From Fasciola hepatica (Eukaryota; Platyhelminthes; Trematoda; Plagiorchiida; Fasciolidae): 64,000 bases of DNA. Each line of letters begins with the position of its first letter. Positions within the stretch are counted from its first letter, which is position 1. The stretch lies in the NCBI GenBank assembly GCA_948099385.1, contig CANUEZ040000020.1:11053501-11117500 (forward strand). Direction: 5' to 3'. Shown here in pieces: positions 46,831 to 59,349 of this stretch. The notes beneath the pieces were generated by a model. It had not been told where the DNA came from. It made no database searches and saw only the letters and a list, made by a program, of their open reading frames with translations. A program made the position numbers and the translations under genes.

Positions 46831-49800
46831 TTTGAAGGTTCCTATCATCCATCAACTTTGTGTGCACAATCTATTACAGACTCAAAGCACCCGATTTGCT
46901 TTGGTCATCATATCATTTTTCTCTTCCACCTCACAGGACCACCGGTCGTACTTCACTCATAAGCTAGGCCTTTAACTGAAAGCATCTGGGGTGGCACTTT
47001 TGGTTATGCTTACCCTCTTTGGCCAGCGCCAGTTCAAAGGCTTTCTTTGTGCTTCACCGGGGTTTTATTGCTGATGTATTTGTAATGCTCAAGCAGTGCC
47101 AGCTTATTCGTTTATCCTCTAAAAATGTATTGTTTAGCTAGAAGTCTGGTGCCAGAAGCGGCTAGTAATAGAATGCTACTCTGGCGCCCACTCTCGTGCC
47201 GGCTCTCAAATACTCTAACCAATATCTACCCCAGTCACCACTTCGTTCTCATGGGTTGTGGAAAGTACCGTTTTAATTGATGTTTCCGTACAAAGCCTAG
47301 CGTTAGAGTAATGAGCAGATGGTTCACGTAAAGCGAGGAGAAAACAAAACGTTTACCAAGGAAGCGGTAAGGTAAGGCTTGACAAACTCGTTCTGTAGCC
47401 AGACTCTTTTGTTACCAGCAGCTTTGGAGATTCTCCCTTCTTTCTACCTCTTCTTGCCTGCTAGTCGATCTTTCGGTGTACAAAAGGCTCGATTGCCTTT
47501 ATGCTTGCTTCCTTGAAGTGAAACCAGACTCTCCTGCAGTTCCTTAATTTTTATTCCAATCCCCTGCCACATTTCCTGCAGCCCACCTTTTTCATCCGAC
47601 GCTCTAGTTGGGAGTTTCCCTGCGTTTAACCTTCTAGAATACCCAAGCCGTTTGATGCGGCTTTTGCGTGTGTGGAAAGAGTGGAAAATTTGGTGGTGAG
47701 GACAACAGTTTCTGTCCAAATCAGACAGCAAATCCACCTAGTCTATATCATTCTCATGTCTAGGGATCCCTAGGTCTAAGAGAAGGGGAGGAATAAAAAA
47801 CAGTGCCTCACGATTCCTTTTGTATCTTGAAACAAGGCCCTGGAGCTTCCATTCAAGGAAGACTTCCCCATGCTTTAGCTATAGGGCGGCCACCTGTTGT
47901 CTACTACGCACGCGGTAGACAAAAGTCGTCTGCTATTTGAAATGCTTTTCCAAAAGCCTCCAGCTGCTGTAATGTGTCCATCAGCTGTTGGTCTTTGTCC
48001 AAAATCGATTTCGGAAACCTATATAAGTTTGCGCTATTCATATCCTAAGGTTTCTTGCAAGACTGTTGCACACATTTGAGTGCTGGTAGTAAGAAATAAT
48101 ACTTCGGATTCCTCGTGGGCAGATCTCTTCCTGAAGAGGACGGCTACTCTTTCATCTGCTTTCGGCATTGCAGTGAGCGACACAAGTGTCCATTTCCTTC
48201 CATTCACTTATGATACGGCTCACTCTAGTATATAAAACTACCGTAGCTCGTTTAGTCGAAAATACATTACTCTCGTCTAGTTTAGGTCTCGCTTCGAGGG
48301 CAGTACTGGAGTGGCTGCTACATTCTCTTATATCTCTGAACCATCACAGCCAAGGATTTAAATAGCGAGTGATGTGGATGAGAGATGAAACCAATCGCGT
48401 CGTATCCAATAACCATGGTGACGTTTTGACCACCTTGTGTAGCAATCGGTGATGTCTGCCCGCACAACCTTCGTAGTCGTATCTTGCTCCCCCTCGCCAA
48501 ACCGCTGTTTGGCGTGTGTTATTCAGGCGTATGCGGTACACTGCTGCTGACTATGCCATTTCTCAAGGTTCAATAAATGTGGCCTGGTGGAATCTTGCCA
48601 AGTCTGTCATCCGGTGTGTTGTGTCGCAAGCGTTGCAGTCCGGCTAAGTCGCAATCTCAGGCAAAATGGTATGCATTCCTGTCCCAGACTATTGTCTAGG
48701 GTGATTTCTTGTGGCGGTTGGCGTTTCGCTGGTACTTGGCCTGGTCGGTTTATTTGTTTCACGTACGAGTCAATTAAATCTGCCTCCGTCTATTTTCGTC
48801 TGTTTTTTCTAAGTAATTAGTCAAGTTTTCTAACGTCGCTTCACGATCGGCCCGGCTTATCTGTTCGGCCTCTCCAGCCTAACAACTCTGTATTTCGGAA
48901 GGTAGACAACAAACGGATGACCCCAATGTATGCTCAGAGTCGAGGTCGGACTTGCAGCCCAGATGGCCCAGGGTCATAGAACAATTTTGCTTTTTCGGCA
49001 CAAGTCCAGATATGGCGTGGAAGTTCCCCGTGGGTAGCCTTGCGTTACCTTCGGCATCACTGGATAAATCTGGGCTACGCTAATTGGTTCGCCAGACATG
49101 CTCCAGAATGTTCCTAGCTTCCGTATAGCCTTGCCCTGAATGGAGCAGGGAGCAGCCATTTGTAGCACCTTTAGCCCTCCCCCCGCGGCAGTAATGGGTT
49201 ACGTATATTGGTCTTTACCATGGATTCATTACTTCGACCTCCAAAAATGTTTCAGACTGCCTAACAGATTTACAATATTGTTTCGGACTTCAATTATGGC
49301 TGGCCAACTCCACTCCAGGGGTAACAAACGACGTGTCAGTTGGTGCAGTTTTCAAAAAGGCTGGCGTGGAATTTCCGCCATAATGCTAGCACGAGTTATT
49401 GCTTACACTGCACTTAGAGACCTTTTCTTCCAGCTGCCTCTGGTTACCTTTATCAGCTGCCTGTTGTCTCGTGAACGATAACTGCCTTTCCGACCCGAGT
49501 ATCATTAGTTTGAACATACCAGCATCCGCACAATCGGACACATCATCAGGAATACATGAACTAGATATGACGGGGCTAACCATAGGCAAAATAATAGAAG
49601 TACGCAAAAGCTCCTTTGCGATTTGCCGCTCAATGTCTTTTCTTTTTGTGGTTGTTTTGACCCTCCTTCTGTCATGTTGCATTTTATCTCCATTCCCACC
49701 TATCTTTATCGAGCCTTTTTGAAGTACAAACGATCTTTTGCTCGTACCATTCAGATACATTTGAGAGCACCAGAGATTTCAACAGATACCACTCCCGTCC

Positions 49801-51099
49801 TATGACCGTTCTGCAGGAATGGGGATTCGGTGGATTCGGTAGCCATATTAATTGTACCGTTGGGTGGGCAGAAAGAGGCCGGACAAGAAAAAGACCGAAC
49901 CCGACGAGCCAGAGTAAACTAAATTTCCAGAAGCCCACTTTGGAGGAATAACGCTGATCTAGTGCGGTGCGGAGCCAGGTTGACCTAAACAACCAGTCTC
50001 CATACAACCAGCCAAAGGAAGGAATCGAGGCTAACTTGAATTCTTAGCTTACCAAAGAGGTTGGACAAAGTTAGGTCGACCAGTCATATACCCTGGTGGA
50101 TGTCGGACGAGAATCTTCTCTGTGGTATATATTTAGATGCACGAGAGATGTACGCAGATAGGATACCCGTCCAAAAGTCAGTGTGAGCAAAATGATAGAT
50201 GTTATTGGATTTCGAAGTTATGCTGGTTGTCCTGTTAAGCTGGAAGGAGATGGGGCTAAGCGAGCTAATTACTGAAGCCGACCAGATAAAGTGGGCCCTG
50301 TTTCCGGAACTAGTGGAGAGAAATGGTGACCAGCCAGAACAGGACGGCGCCAGATTGACTTAAAAACAGGCCTCAAATAACCCGTCTATCGAAGGAACTG
50401 GTGTTTATCTGAATTCCGAACCCGTCGACGCTGGATTGATCAGTTATGCGTTTCAAACTACGACCGACCAGAGACGCCTGTGTGTTCTACAGGACTTTCG
50501 AAGAGGGCCTGTGTCCAGCGCAGGGTGCTTTTGAGCAACTAGTAGCCAATTAGCACGAATCCAAAGCCAAAACAAGATGGGCTCGCAGCCTATACCACAC
50601 TGGATTATGAAATGAACTACAAAGCACAATATGTACAAACCTTGAATATGCCTTTGAGATGACTCAAAATGATATCTTAGTTGAAGGCATGAGAGGAACT
50701 AGGAAGTGAGTCACACAGGCCCAAAAGGAATACGACAAATTCTCGTCTTGGGAGCAGTTAAACAGAGGTTGGTGCACAAAAGTATGGGTCGCAAGGAACA
50801 CACGAATAACGTGCGTAATCGAGTATTTTCGAGAAGCCTTGGTATTACTCTTCTGAAGTCTTAAAGTACTACACGGATTCGAGGCTTGAGCCCAATTATC
50901 CTTGGTTTCAATCAAGTCTCTGATCATTTTTCTGTTTTACTGGGTTGAAGCGCGACCTAAGGGAAGCCGAGGGCGGGCGGGGGTAGAAATCAAAAGAAAA
51001 TGTACATAACTTCAAGCATGGCCCCACTGTAGTCAGTGCCTTAGAGGAACGAGAGGGCAACAGTCATAAGCTTACAGCAGCGTCAAAAAGCAGTAGAAA
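46831..51099. other. no gene recognised
   Basis: About 4.3 kb without features I can support. Frames such as 47,444-47,737 (-, charged), 49,140-49,481 (+), 49,386-49,760 (-) and 49,684-50,007 (-) show no family. The stretch adjoining 51,100 may hold the 3' untranslated region of the following minus-strand LINE. Confidence 0.4.
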
Positions 51100-51136
51100 C
51101 ACCTAATTCACTTTTGCTTCTGCTTTTTCATGGACA

Positions 51137-53880
51137 AGGAATTAATGAGGGAGACCAGGGCAGAAGCCCAACTGTTTCTTGAAGATTGTTTTGATCTGCG
51201 ATAGAAAAATACCTTCTGGAAGAGCTTTTCACAGAGTATTACCCATGCGGGTAAAAAAGGTTGATTCGCAAAGAAGTACGTGATCTCGGTTTGAAAACCT
51301 TTCTACCGTGACCACTGGGGGAAGAGGCTGGACCGGTGAAGAAGAGGAAATCGTTTTGCTTAGATTCATCAAAGTGAATCATCAAAAACAGATCACTTCT
51401 TATGCACCTTGAGTCAATGGGGTAGAGACTAAGGAAGAAGAGACGGACCGGATGAGGTAGACGGGACAGACTTCATACTGCTCTGGTGGCAGTTCTCTGA
51501 ACCCCTCCTAGGATCTCGAGATCTCAGACAAGACTAGGTTCCACTACTGACTACGGTACCCTAACAGCAGAAGGATATAAGCTCCTAAAATTATGGGGGA
51601 ATCATTCCTGCATTTGTGCGGGAAGGACCTTTGAATCATGTTTGGGACTCAAAAGGCAGACTTGCTCGCAAATTGGTGATGATGGGGGAGGAAAGGGGTT
51701 ACAACTAAACCAGAAACTGAGCACTTTGTGTCGGTCAGCCCTTAGCAATGCTGTTGCTTCGTTAAGGTAGAAAGCTTGGCCGATCTCTCTGGTGAAGGAC
51801 ATGTTCACTCCTTTTTCCTCATCAACTAGGAGGTTTAAACACTCGGACCAGCGTTTTGTTTCATCAACTGCAATTTGTAAGTTCACTACACTTGTACTCC
51901 GAAAGGTTACATCGTCTGCAAGCATAGCAGTGTTCACCGGAAGGGCTGTCGGAAGATCATTTTGTGGATTAAGAAAAGGATAGGACCCAAGGCCGATCCG
52001 TGTGGGACCCCAGTTGTTACCGGAGAAGGTTGAGGCAAAACATTTCCCACCCTAACCACCAAGGTGCGGTTGGAAGGAAAGCTGCTCTAGGTGTCCAACA
52101 CGGAGCCTGTATCCCCGTGTTCGCGGCTTATAAAGAAGAGAGTATGGGACCTTGTCGAAAGCCTTAGCAAAATTGACGAGTACAGCAAGTGAGAGCTGAC
52201 CTTCATCGTAGGCTTCCTCCAGGCCATCCGTAAAACTGAGCACATTGGCGATGCATGATCTGCCAGGGAGAAACCCATGTTGGGTCGAGGAGAGGATTCT
52301 GTTTGTATGCAGATGGAAAGGAATCGCACTCCTCATAATTCGCTTGAAACTTTTGCTGGTGATGCTAGCTGGACCCGTAGGTCTGCACCGAGAAGTACAA
52401 TGTCTACTACCCTCCTTGTAGATGAATGCGATTACTGCTTCCTTCCAGCATCTGGGGTAAAATCCATGCCAAGTCGTCGCTGAGAGAAAGATGCATGAAG
52501 AGCTACCGTTGGGTCCGCCATCTTCTTGATAATGTGGGGGTGGATTATGTCGGGGCACATGGAACAGTATTGGTTGAGCCGACGGATGCCTTGTGCAAAG
52601 GCACCGATAAGAATATTGATATGGCTAAGAGTGGTGACCAAATATATCGGGTGCGTGGAGAGCTGGGATGATATCGGTGTGGATCTAAACGCTGGACAAT
52701 GATGAGAGCTGAACTCCCCAGCCATTTGGCTGGGAGAAGTAATTGGTGATCCGGCATGATCTTTGAGAGCGAGTGGCGTCGGAGCTGTGCCCTTGGACTA
52801 CGCATGAACTGAAAGGAAAATGCCTTGTTGGTCCTTCCTCGAGGAAGTAAAAGTCAGTGGACTTCATTTTGATAGGACGTTATCCTGTCTTTGCAATTGT
52901 TTCCGTTCACCCCGAAGTTTTCTTCATCGCAAGCTAGTCCTGTGGCTTTATATCTAGCAAAGAATCACGTGCCTTTAATTGAAATGAGCCCGATGGGGCT
53001 AGGCGGGGGCCGTTTACCGGTCTGTGGAAAATGACTTTCAGGGAGGAATAGCCTATCAGCTGAGGGGAATAAACTTCTTGGGTTCTCTATCTCTTTATCA
53101 CCAGAGCTGCCTAGGTAAGCTGAGTTTAGCTTAGAGGGAACGAGTGTACTGAAATCGTCAAAATGTGTTCTTTCGAAGGAACCGAAGTTTTTTATTTGTG
53201 AGGGAAGTAAAGGTTATTTCATTATATAAACGAACCCAGTGGGAATGTGATGTGGCAAGTAGTGTACTACATCGGTTTGAAACCACCCATTAGTGATGAT
53301 GAGATTTGGTATGAAAGGGGAGTGTGATGTACAATATCTAATCAGATCTTTTACTTTCCGTACCCATGAGCTCTTGGGTACCAGATCTAGGAGAGGCTTA
53401 CCAAAGCTGATACCAAGATCATCGACTCTTTGCTAGACAACACTGGGTGGGTTGAAGCCACTGGTGACCAACAGGTGGATGAAGTCTGTGTGGTTTTCCA
53501 AGGAGTTAAATAAGTCTACGATACCCAGGCCGTCAGTAGCATTGCAATCAGGAGAGCCACAGGCTAAACCAGGATGTAGAGTGTCTGCCCTAGAGAAAGT
53601 GAGGACAACCCGTAGAGAGTCAGTAAACAAAAGGTAGGAGTAAGTAATCTAGCTGTAGGGGGGGCTAGAATTATCGTAGCTTAGAATAACCACACCGGCA
53701 CGATTTCTGCAGGAGTCCTGCCTAACCATGAAGTTTCCCGGAATGGATATTGCTTCATCAAGTATGTCGGGGGTGATCCAGGTTTCCGTGAGTGCTGTGA
53801 CCTGAGGTTCCTTATCCGGTGCTGGCAGCCAAAGCTCTGGGATCTGATTCGGCACACTCAGGCAACTGCTGTAATGCACT
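51137..53880 (-). pseudogene. LINE ORF2 remnant: endonuclease + reverse transcriptase
   Basis: ORF2 nicks the target and copies the element RNA. Endonuclease: VTALTETWITPDILDEAISI (about 53,740-53,800), then VRQDSCRNRAGVVILSY. RT: TWHGFYPRCWKEAVIAFIYK, then SITSKSFKRIMRSAIPFHLH, then STQHGFLPGRSCIANVLSF (52,230-52,480), then LAVLVNFAKAFDKVPYSLL near 52,150 (palm; the first Asp of the D-F-KAFD block is Asn). NDLPTALPVNTAMLADDVTF near 51,905-51,960 keeps the catalytic Asp pair at 51,911-51,916. Then TKRWSECLNLLVDEEKGVNM. Tail: VQRTATRAV, LYPIDSRCIRSDLFLMIHF and KPRSRTSLRINLFYP (51,240-51,480). The 168-codon frame 52,052-52,558 and the 111-codon frame 51,602-51,937 are its longest clean parts. 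Confidence 0.85.
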
Positions 53881-54049
53881 TGAGCTAATGCTCAGGAGTT
53901 GTTGAGGAATCGCCAGAGACAAATGAATTTCAGTCTGAAGAGGGGGAAATAAAGGGAGGTGGGGATGGAACGGAGGCCCTGGAGTAGTCGGGAGCAGAGG
54001 ATATTGGAGGGGCTAGAGGGTAAGCAAACTGCTGGGAATATTAGCAGGT

Positions 54050-55107
54050 TTTGACATCAGGTGACCTTGGAGGTATCATACCGGGCGGACGGCCCACAAC
54101 CCTAAACTTCTGAAAAGAATGGGACTTTTTTTGTGGCTTACCTCTGCGGGCACTGCGGGACTCGCTGACCTGAGTCTTCCTGTTCGTGATCCTGTTTAGC
54201 TTGACCGCATCAGATGTCTCTTCTTGAGCTTCAACCTCCTTACCGCAGGGTTTGGCAGAAATGGGGCGCAGAAGAGCATTGTGTCTTGTGGATGGGTGAG
54301 CCTCTTTCGCAGTAGGTATTGATTACAAGTCTGAGGTCCGGGGTAGTCGTCGTGAGCAGCTAGGATTTTGCGGTACTAGGTTTACTGCCGGGGGTACTTT
54401 CCGCTACGGGGGTTGGAGTGACTAGGGAAATATCGGGTGGTGCACATGGAGGCCGGTCCTAGAGACGATCTACTTGGACCACATACTGCCCTCTGTGCTT
54501 GAGATCATCTTCTAATGCGGTCTTTGGCATGGCCTTCTCACTGCCGTGCCTCAGGTGAAGAGCCTTGTTAATGAATACTCCATTGGGCCTTTTCAATCCA
54601 TCCTTGAGCTTCTCTGCTGTGGAAGCAGTTAATTAAGCTGCCTTCGTGGAGCCTTCTTCAGTTAGGAATCCGTGTGCCCTGTTGGTGCCTTTGGTTACCG
54701 GCCAGGTGAACGGACTTTTAAATGGGAGAGGAAGTTTAGGGCGGGAAAAAGCATGGGCGTAAGTGTCATGAGGGTGATCCGAGCCAAGAATACCATCCTA
54801 AAAGATAAATCACTCCGAGCATTTCTCAGTGCTTTGTAAAATCTTAGCGACACGAAGAACTTGCTGCTTGGATACCTTACACACCTGATCGGCCACCTAG
54901 AATGGTAAGAGATTCTATAACCCTGGTCTTAAGGCTGGTCACCTCGTCCCTTAGGATGCGGGCAGTGGCACTTAGTTCAGCTGTCTCTACAGCCTGTCTT
55001 CCGGCTTCACATTTTAGTGCATCCACTGACAGAGCATTATGGAGAACCATCTCATCCTGATTTAGGCATGAGACTCTTGTCACAGAGGACGAATTACCTC
55101 GCCTCAT
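54050..55107 (-). pseudogene. LINE ORF1 remnant
   Basis: ORF1 of CR1-type elements is the RNA-binding partner of ORF2. At 54,877-55,107 the minus strand is open for 76 codons and has heptad-like, Glu/Ala/Leu-rich sequence (ETAELSATARILRDEVTSLK) that suggests a coiled coil. Downstream, around 54,500-54,600, comes RPNGVFINKALHLRHGSEKA, then a Pro/Ser/Thr-rich region (PPDISLVTPTPVAESTPGS). Assignment rests mainly on position upstream of ORF2 on the same strand and on the coiled-coil character. The expected upstream PHD-like finger is not visible because BEL sequence begins at about 55,200. Confidence 0.5.
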
Positions 55108-55259
55108 GGGGAAAAACCCCGTCTCATTTTTGCGAGAATGTAGTTATATCCATGGAGGGGGAAGCCAACGTTATTCAGGATCAGATTTGTACACAATGAT
55201 CCGTTAAAATGGAGGGGGAAGGAGCTGTGTATTCTGAAAATTTCAAATTTCATAACAGC

Positions 55260-56490
55260 TAGGCTCACAGAGGGAAGCACAACCGCTCCTCTGAAGTACC
55301 GCAGTACTTGGAAGACTTTCAGAGGCCACTTGTGACATCCGGGATGTGGACAAGTGCTTTGAAATACAATCACGTCTGGCTGTTGACCACTTGTGATCAT
55401 AAGGAAAGTGACTGTTAAGAATGATTCAAGTCACAGGACAGCATTTGGCCAGTGGAACACTTGGTACCGGAAACGGATGAGCTCCTGAAGCTGCGTTCTC
55501 GAATTGTCCACTTCCGCCTCTGTTGTAATCAAGGAAGATATCCCTTGATCTATCTTTTTCAAAACACGGATGTTAGGTAGTTTGCTTGCCTCCACTGACG
55601 AACCATTCTATCCCGCAAAGACGTCGTTGGAATTTCTCGTGGGTTCGTTCTCAGGATAAGTAGGTCATTGGGCACGAGTACTGGCAGATCCCGATAGTCC
55701 GAGGTCAAAGGCACTAGCGGTCGCCCGTTCACTATCCGCTCACTTTCCGTAAGAAATATCAACAATATTTCGTCAGTCATTGGCTGTACGTCACAAGCTG
55801 AAAGAAGTACTTTTCTAACCAAGAGCACTACGGTCTCCTATAAGCCACCACGGTGACTAGCATGTGGGGCATTGGTGTACCACTGCGCGCCTCGTTGCAA
55901 TAATTTATCCGCTATCTTATCACTAGAACAATTTCCCATTAGGTTCTTCAAGTCATTTTGATCCCCAACAAAGTTTGTGCCGTTATCACTAAAAATCTCG
56001 GACGGTGCCCCTTCCATGGACATGAAACGCTGTAGTGTCTTGAAAATGAATACGCGCTTGGAGAATAGGAAGCTTCAATATGTACCGCACGCATCTTGGG
56101 ACAGGTGAAGATGTATCCATATCGTTTCTCCATACTGTGTCCATGTTCAACTGCGAATGGGCTGAAATAATCTATTCCGAAGTACATGAACGGAAGCCAA
56201 CTTTTTGGACCCTAATGGCTGGTAGAGGAGCTATCATCACTCTGCCTAACACTGCCAAATGCTCCCGAAATTTCCAACATCCTTCAAGTACACTCTTGGG
56301 AGCAGCTGCTCCCTGCACAATCCGAGATTTCTTGCGAAGTTCCGCGAGTAAATGAGATGGTCCTGCATGTCCTTCCTTTGCGTGATACCGCCGGATTATC
56401 TAGTCTGTAATCTGGTGGGTCTTGGGTATTATCACCGGATGTTTCACATCCTAAAGCTGATTGACGTAGTTCATTCGTCCTCCAACACAA
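55260..56490 (-). pseudogene. BEL/Pao integrase remnant
   Basis: Integrase inserts the cDNA into the genome. The zinc-binding N terminus appears around 56,300-56,410 (RRYHAKEGHAGPSHLLAELR, then a GCWK Cys region). The core follows at 56,187-55,838: GIDYFSPFAVEHGHSMEKRY, MRAVHIEASYS, then SDNGTNFVGDQNDLKNL with the conserved Asp in SDNGTNF. NAPHASHRGGL then reaches an in-frame stop just before the Glu of the catalytic WE. The C-terminal part (55,828-55,559) has QPMTDEILLIFLTESERIVN, NGRPLVPLTSDYRDLPVL and SLRDRMVRQWRQANYL. A further stretch to about 55,260 has HKWPLKVFQVLRYFRGAVV. At least one frameshift splits the core. Confidence 0.88.
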
Positions 56491-58690
56491 ATAAATCCAT
56501 ATACTTAAATTGGATCGAGCTTTAATTGAGTCCTGTCCATCGGTGATTTGTTAACGCATAGGTTATTATTCCTGGCTGGTAGCCGTTTCAACTCTTCACC
56601 ATAGGCCTTAGTTTGTACAATTAGAATAACATTTTCCTTCGCTATGGCAATGTCTTGCAACTTCAACGGCCCAGTTCTCAGTTCTGGGTCCGTGCGACTG
56701 CTTCTCATGACTGCAATGTACATTTTAAAGAGGGGTCACCACGCTACCGACTTCAGCAAGTGGAACCAACTGGAGTACCTAATTAGAAATGGGTTCGTCC
56801 GTGTATCCCGAAACATTGTGAGAACTGTACTCAAAGACTGCTTCAACTCCACGTCCAGTGAAGCTGCAGTAACCGTAGGACGGGTCGGCCATTAGGTCTC
56901 ATCGTTCATCAAGAAGTCAGGACCTTCGAACCGGCAGCTGATACCACTCGGTAATGTTGAGGCTGTTGATACCAAGTCTACAGGGTTAGCCTCCGATCTG
57001 ACATGATGCCACTGCCAGGGCTTCGACCACTGATGGACTTCAGCCAAACGGTTCGCAAAAAACGTACTAAATCTCGTTTTAGTGTTGTTTATGTAGTGCA
57101 AAGCTATAGCAGAGTCCGTCCAGTGGTAAGTCTTATCAAACTTGGTTCCAGTTTATTCTTTAGGGATCTAAGAGACTCTAACGGCCAGTCTTGCTGCGGC
57201 TCACTCAAATCGAGGGATCGTTATGGTCTTCAGAGGAGCTACCCGTGATTTGGAGAACAGTGGGGAACAACAGAGAGCTTTGTCCCTTGAAACCACTCTG
57301 GAATACGCCACCACTCCATAGCCAACTTCAGAAGCGTCATAAAATACATGGGGCTGTGCACCTTCGTTCAGTGAGTCACCTCTGATGATGGAACGCTGAA
57401 TTTTGAAAGCGTTAAGCTGTTCCGTACTTCCTAACCACTCATTCTAGCATCGTATGGTTTTTCTCCAATTGGGTCGTTCCAACTAGGCTTCAAGCGACAT
57501 AGTGATCACAATAATACCTTGGCTGGCAGAATGAAAGGTGAAACCAAACCTAATCGGTCGAACACTTACGATGCTATAATCAACAGGCCACGCCTTGCCT
57601 AGGTTTTCGTTTATTGTGAACGAAAGCTGGAACTTGTCTTCTATTGCTTCTCATTTCAATCTCAAACTCCTCTCCGGCATTGGTGCGCAATCATCTATTT
57701 CCAGGGTGGGATGGGCCAGGTCAGATTTGGGCAAAATATCCAGCACATCCTTACAATTATGCACCCACTTATGAAGCCGGAATCCGCCTCGTGATAGTAA
57801 TTCATTCATCTGGAAAACAAAAATGTTTGCATTCTCCGGCGTGAGCAAGGGCACAAAACTGTTGTCTACATGGAAGTTATCATACACGGCCCCGGAGACG
57901 TAATCCTCATACTGTCCGCCCCAATCATCTGCTGTGCGACGTCACGCAAAATTCGCACAAAATGGGGAGGAAGTGGTACCAAATGGGTGGGCATTCATTT
58001 AATATTCAACAAGATTATCACATAGTTGACCATTTTCCCGCCAAAGGGACCTTAATGCTACTTTGTCTCTCGTCGGCACTTGATCTGCATAAAGGTTTCT
58101 TCAATGTCCGCCACCATTGCGACATGTTCCTTTCGAAAACGAAGCGACACTCCAACCAAGCTTGCTGTCGTGTCCGGTCACTGTAGCAGGCAATCATTCA
58201 ATGAGCGTCCCTGGAATGAAGCTGCACAGTCAAACACCACTATCAACTTGCTGGGCTTTGAAGGTTTAAAACTGCGTGATATGGTAGGTACCACTTTGGC
58301 TCAAAGCCCATTTTTGGCTGTACATTGGGCACTAACTAAGCGTGGCTTTCGCGCATATAACCCTCTATTATTGTAGAGTATTTGTCGAGAAGTTCATGGT
58401 CACGAGCAAACGGTTTCCTCAAGCCGTGCAGTCTGTCTTTGGCCACAATATAATTATTTGGAAGTCTCACTTCAGGATTTCTCCATGGAAGTGAAATCCC
58501 ATAGTGTCCGTTCAACCAGGTGATGGCATTGAAAACCATATCAACAGCCTGTTTGTCTTCTAATGAAAGAAAGTTTTCGATGCATACCCATCGCAGAAAT
58601 CGACGTTGTATAGCCGATCGATCAGTTCTGCTAAGGGGTCGATTCTTTCTCAACGTTGTTTACGGTCCTCACAAAGCTTGGTACCTGATT
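56490..58690 (-). pseudogene. BEL/Pao reverse transcriptase and RNase H remnant
   Basis: RT N terminus: RRFLRWVCIENFLSLEDKQA and ITWLNGHYGISLPWRNPEV (58,653-58,336). Palm: VFDCAASFQGRSLND (about 58,210-58,255), then RKEHVAMVADIEETFMQIKC (about 58,070-58,135) with the motif A Asp. The motif C box reads HVDN at 57,861-57,872 in place of Y/F-VDD, so the second catalytic Asp is Asn. Then NELLSRGGFRLHKWVHNCKD and SDLAHPTLEIDDC. RNase H: HVFYDASEVGYGGVF (about 57,320-57,362) and HYINNTKTRFSTFFANRLAE with SEANPVDLVS (57,101-56,970). The spacer toward integrase contains RTGPLKLQDIAIAKENVILI and LNGP-type BEL sequence. Frameshifts are frequent. Confidence 0.87.
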
Positions 58691-58939
58691 TATCGGACCA
58701 AGAACAATCCATCCTAAAATCGTCTGCACGGCATAGGGTTGTTTCACCGCATCTTCGCTCTAATGCCCAATGCGCTCCCGGGACGTCTGTACCTATCAGG
58801 GTTTGCATTCTCGAATCTTTCAAATTCTGCCTTTGGACGCAATGCAGGCGAGGCCAGGATAGAACATCCGCATCTGCGCAGTACTAGACTGCTTGGATTG
58901 GTAGCCTATCAACACAGAAGGCTTTCTCTATATTGACGA

Positions 58940-59160
58940 AATCATTATCTGTCAATGACTTCAGTCGTAGCTCCGTTATTCCTGAATTTCAAGTGATAGT
59001 CCCATTTAGGCTCGAAATCAAAAGTGAGGTCGGGGAAGCCTTCAGGCTCACCAGCTCCAAAAGGTCTTTTTGTGTTAAAATCACATCCGGCCCGCTGCCC
59101 AGCACAAAAAAAGGTCTCCATAGAGCCCTCCGGTCCGTCTACTCGTGCTGGTAGCACACT
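58940..59160 (-). pseudogene. BEL/Pao aspartic protease remnant
   Basis: The minus strand gives LPARVDGPEGSMETFF at the start of a 70-codon frame, the usual lead-in to the protease active site, and DLTFDFEPKWDYHLKF downstream. Between them the active-site DSG cannot be read in this frame; the sequence changes frame there. It lies between the zinc knuckles and the RT, as expected for this family. Confidence 0.6.
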
Positions 59161-59349
59161 TAAACTGACATGACATATTGGTATAAGAGTAGCCGCACAA
59201 TTATTGGTCCGCTGCCCAGGCCTTTTTGCGTTGGCCGTACCCAGCTTATCCAGCTGCAGCCCTTGTGTTTTATCCTGCGTGACTTGATCGGTACATTGCT
59301 TCTGTGCGCCATCCAGTAGAGGGTAGTGCCTTTTCTGACAACCTGATGT

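Larger units (their letters stand above)
51100..55110 (-). mobile_element. CR1-like LINE with ORF1, endonuclease, RT and tail (about 4 kb)
   Basis: The most complete LINE in the window. In element order: an ORF1 remnant (55,107 down to about 54,050), an endonuclease remnant (about 53,880-53,300), a linker, RT (about 52,870-51,600) and the post-RT tail ending near 51,137. The canonical order is kept and all parts are on one strand, so this is one insertion with much of its length preserved. It is broken by many shifts and stops. Its 5' end abuts the 3' end of the BEL/Pao element in the same orientation. Either the LINE landed in the BEL 3' end or a deletion joined them; I could not find the displaced BEL end downstream of 51,100. 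Confidence 0.82.
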
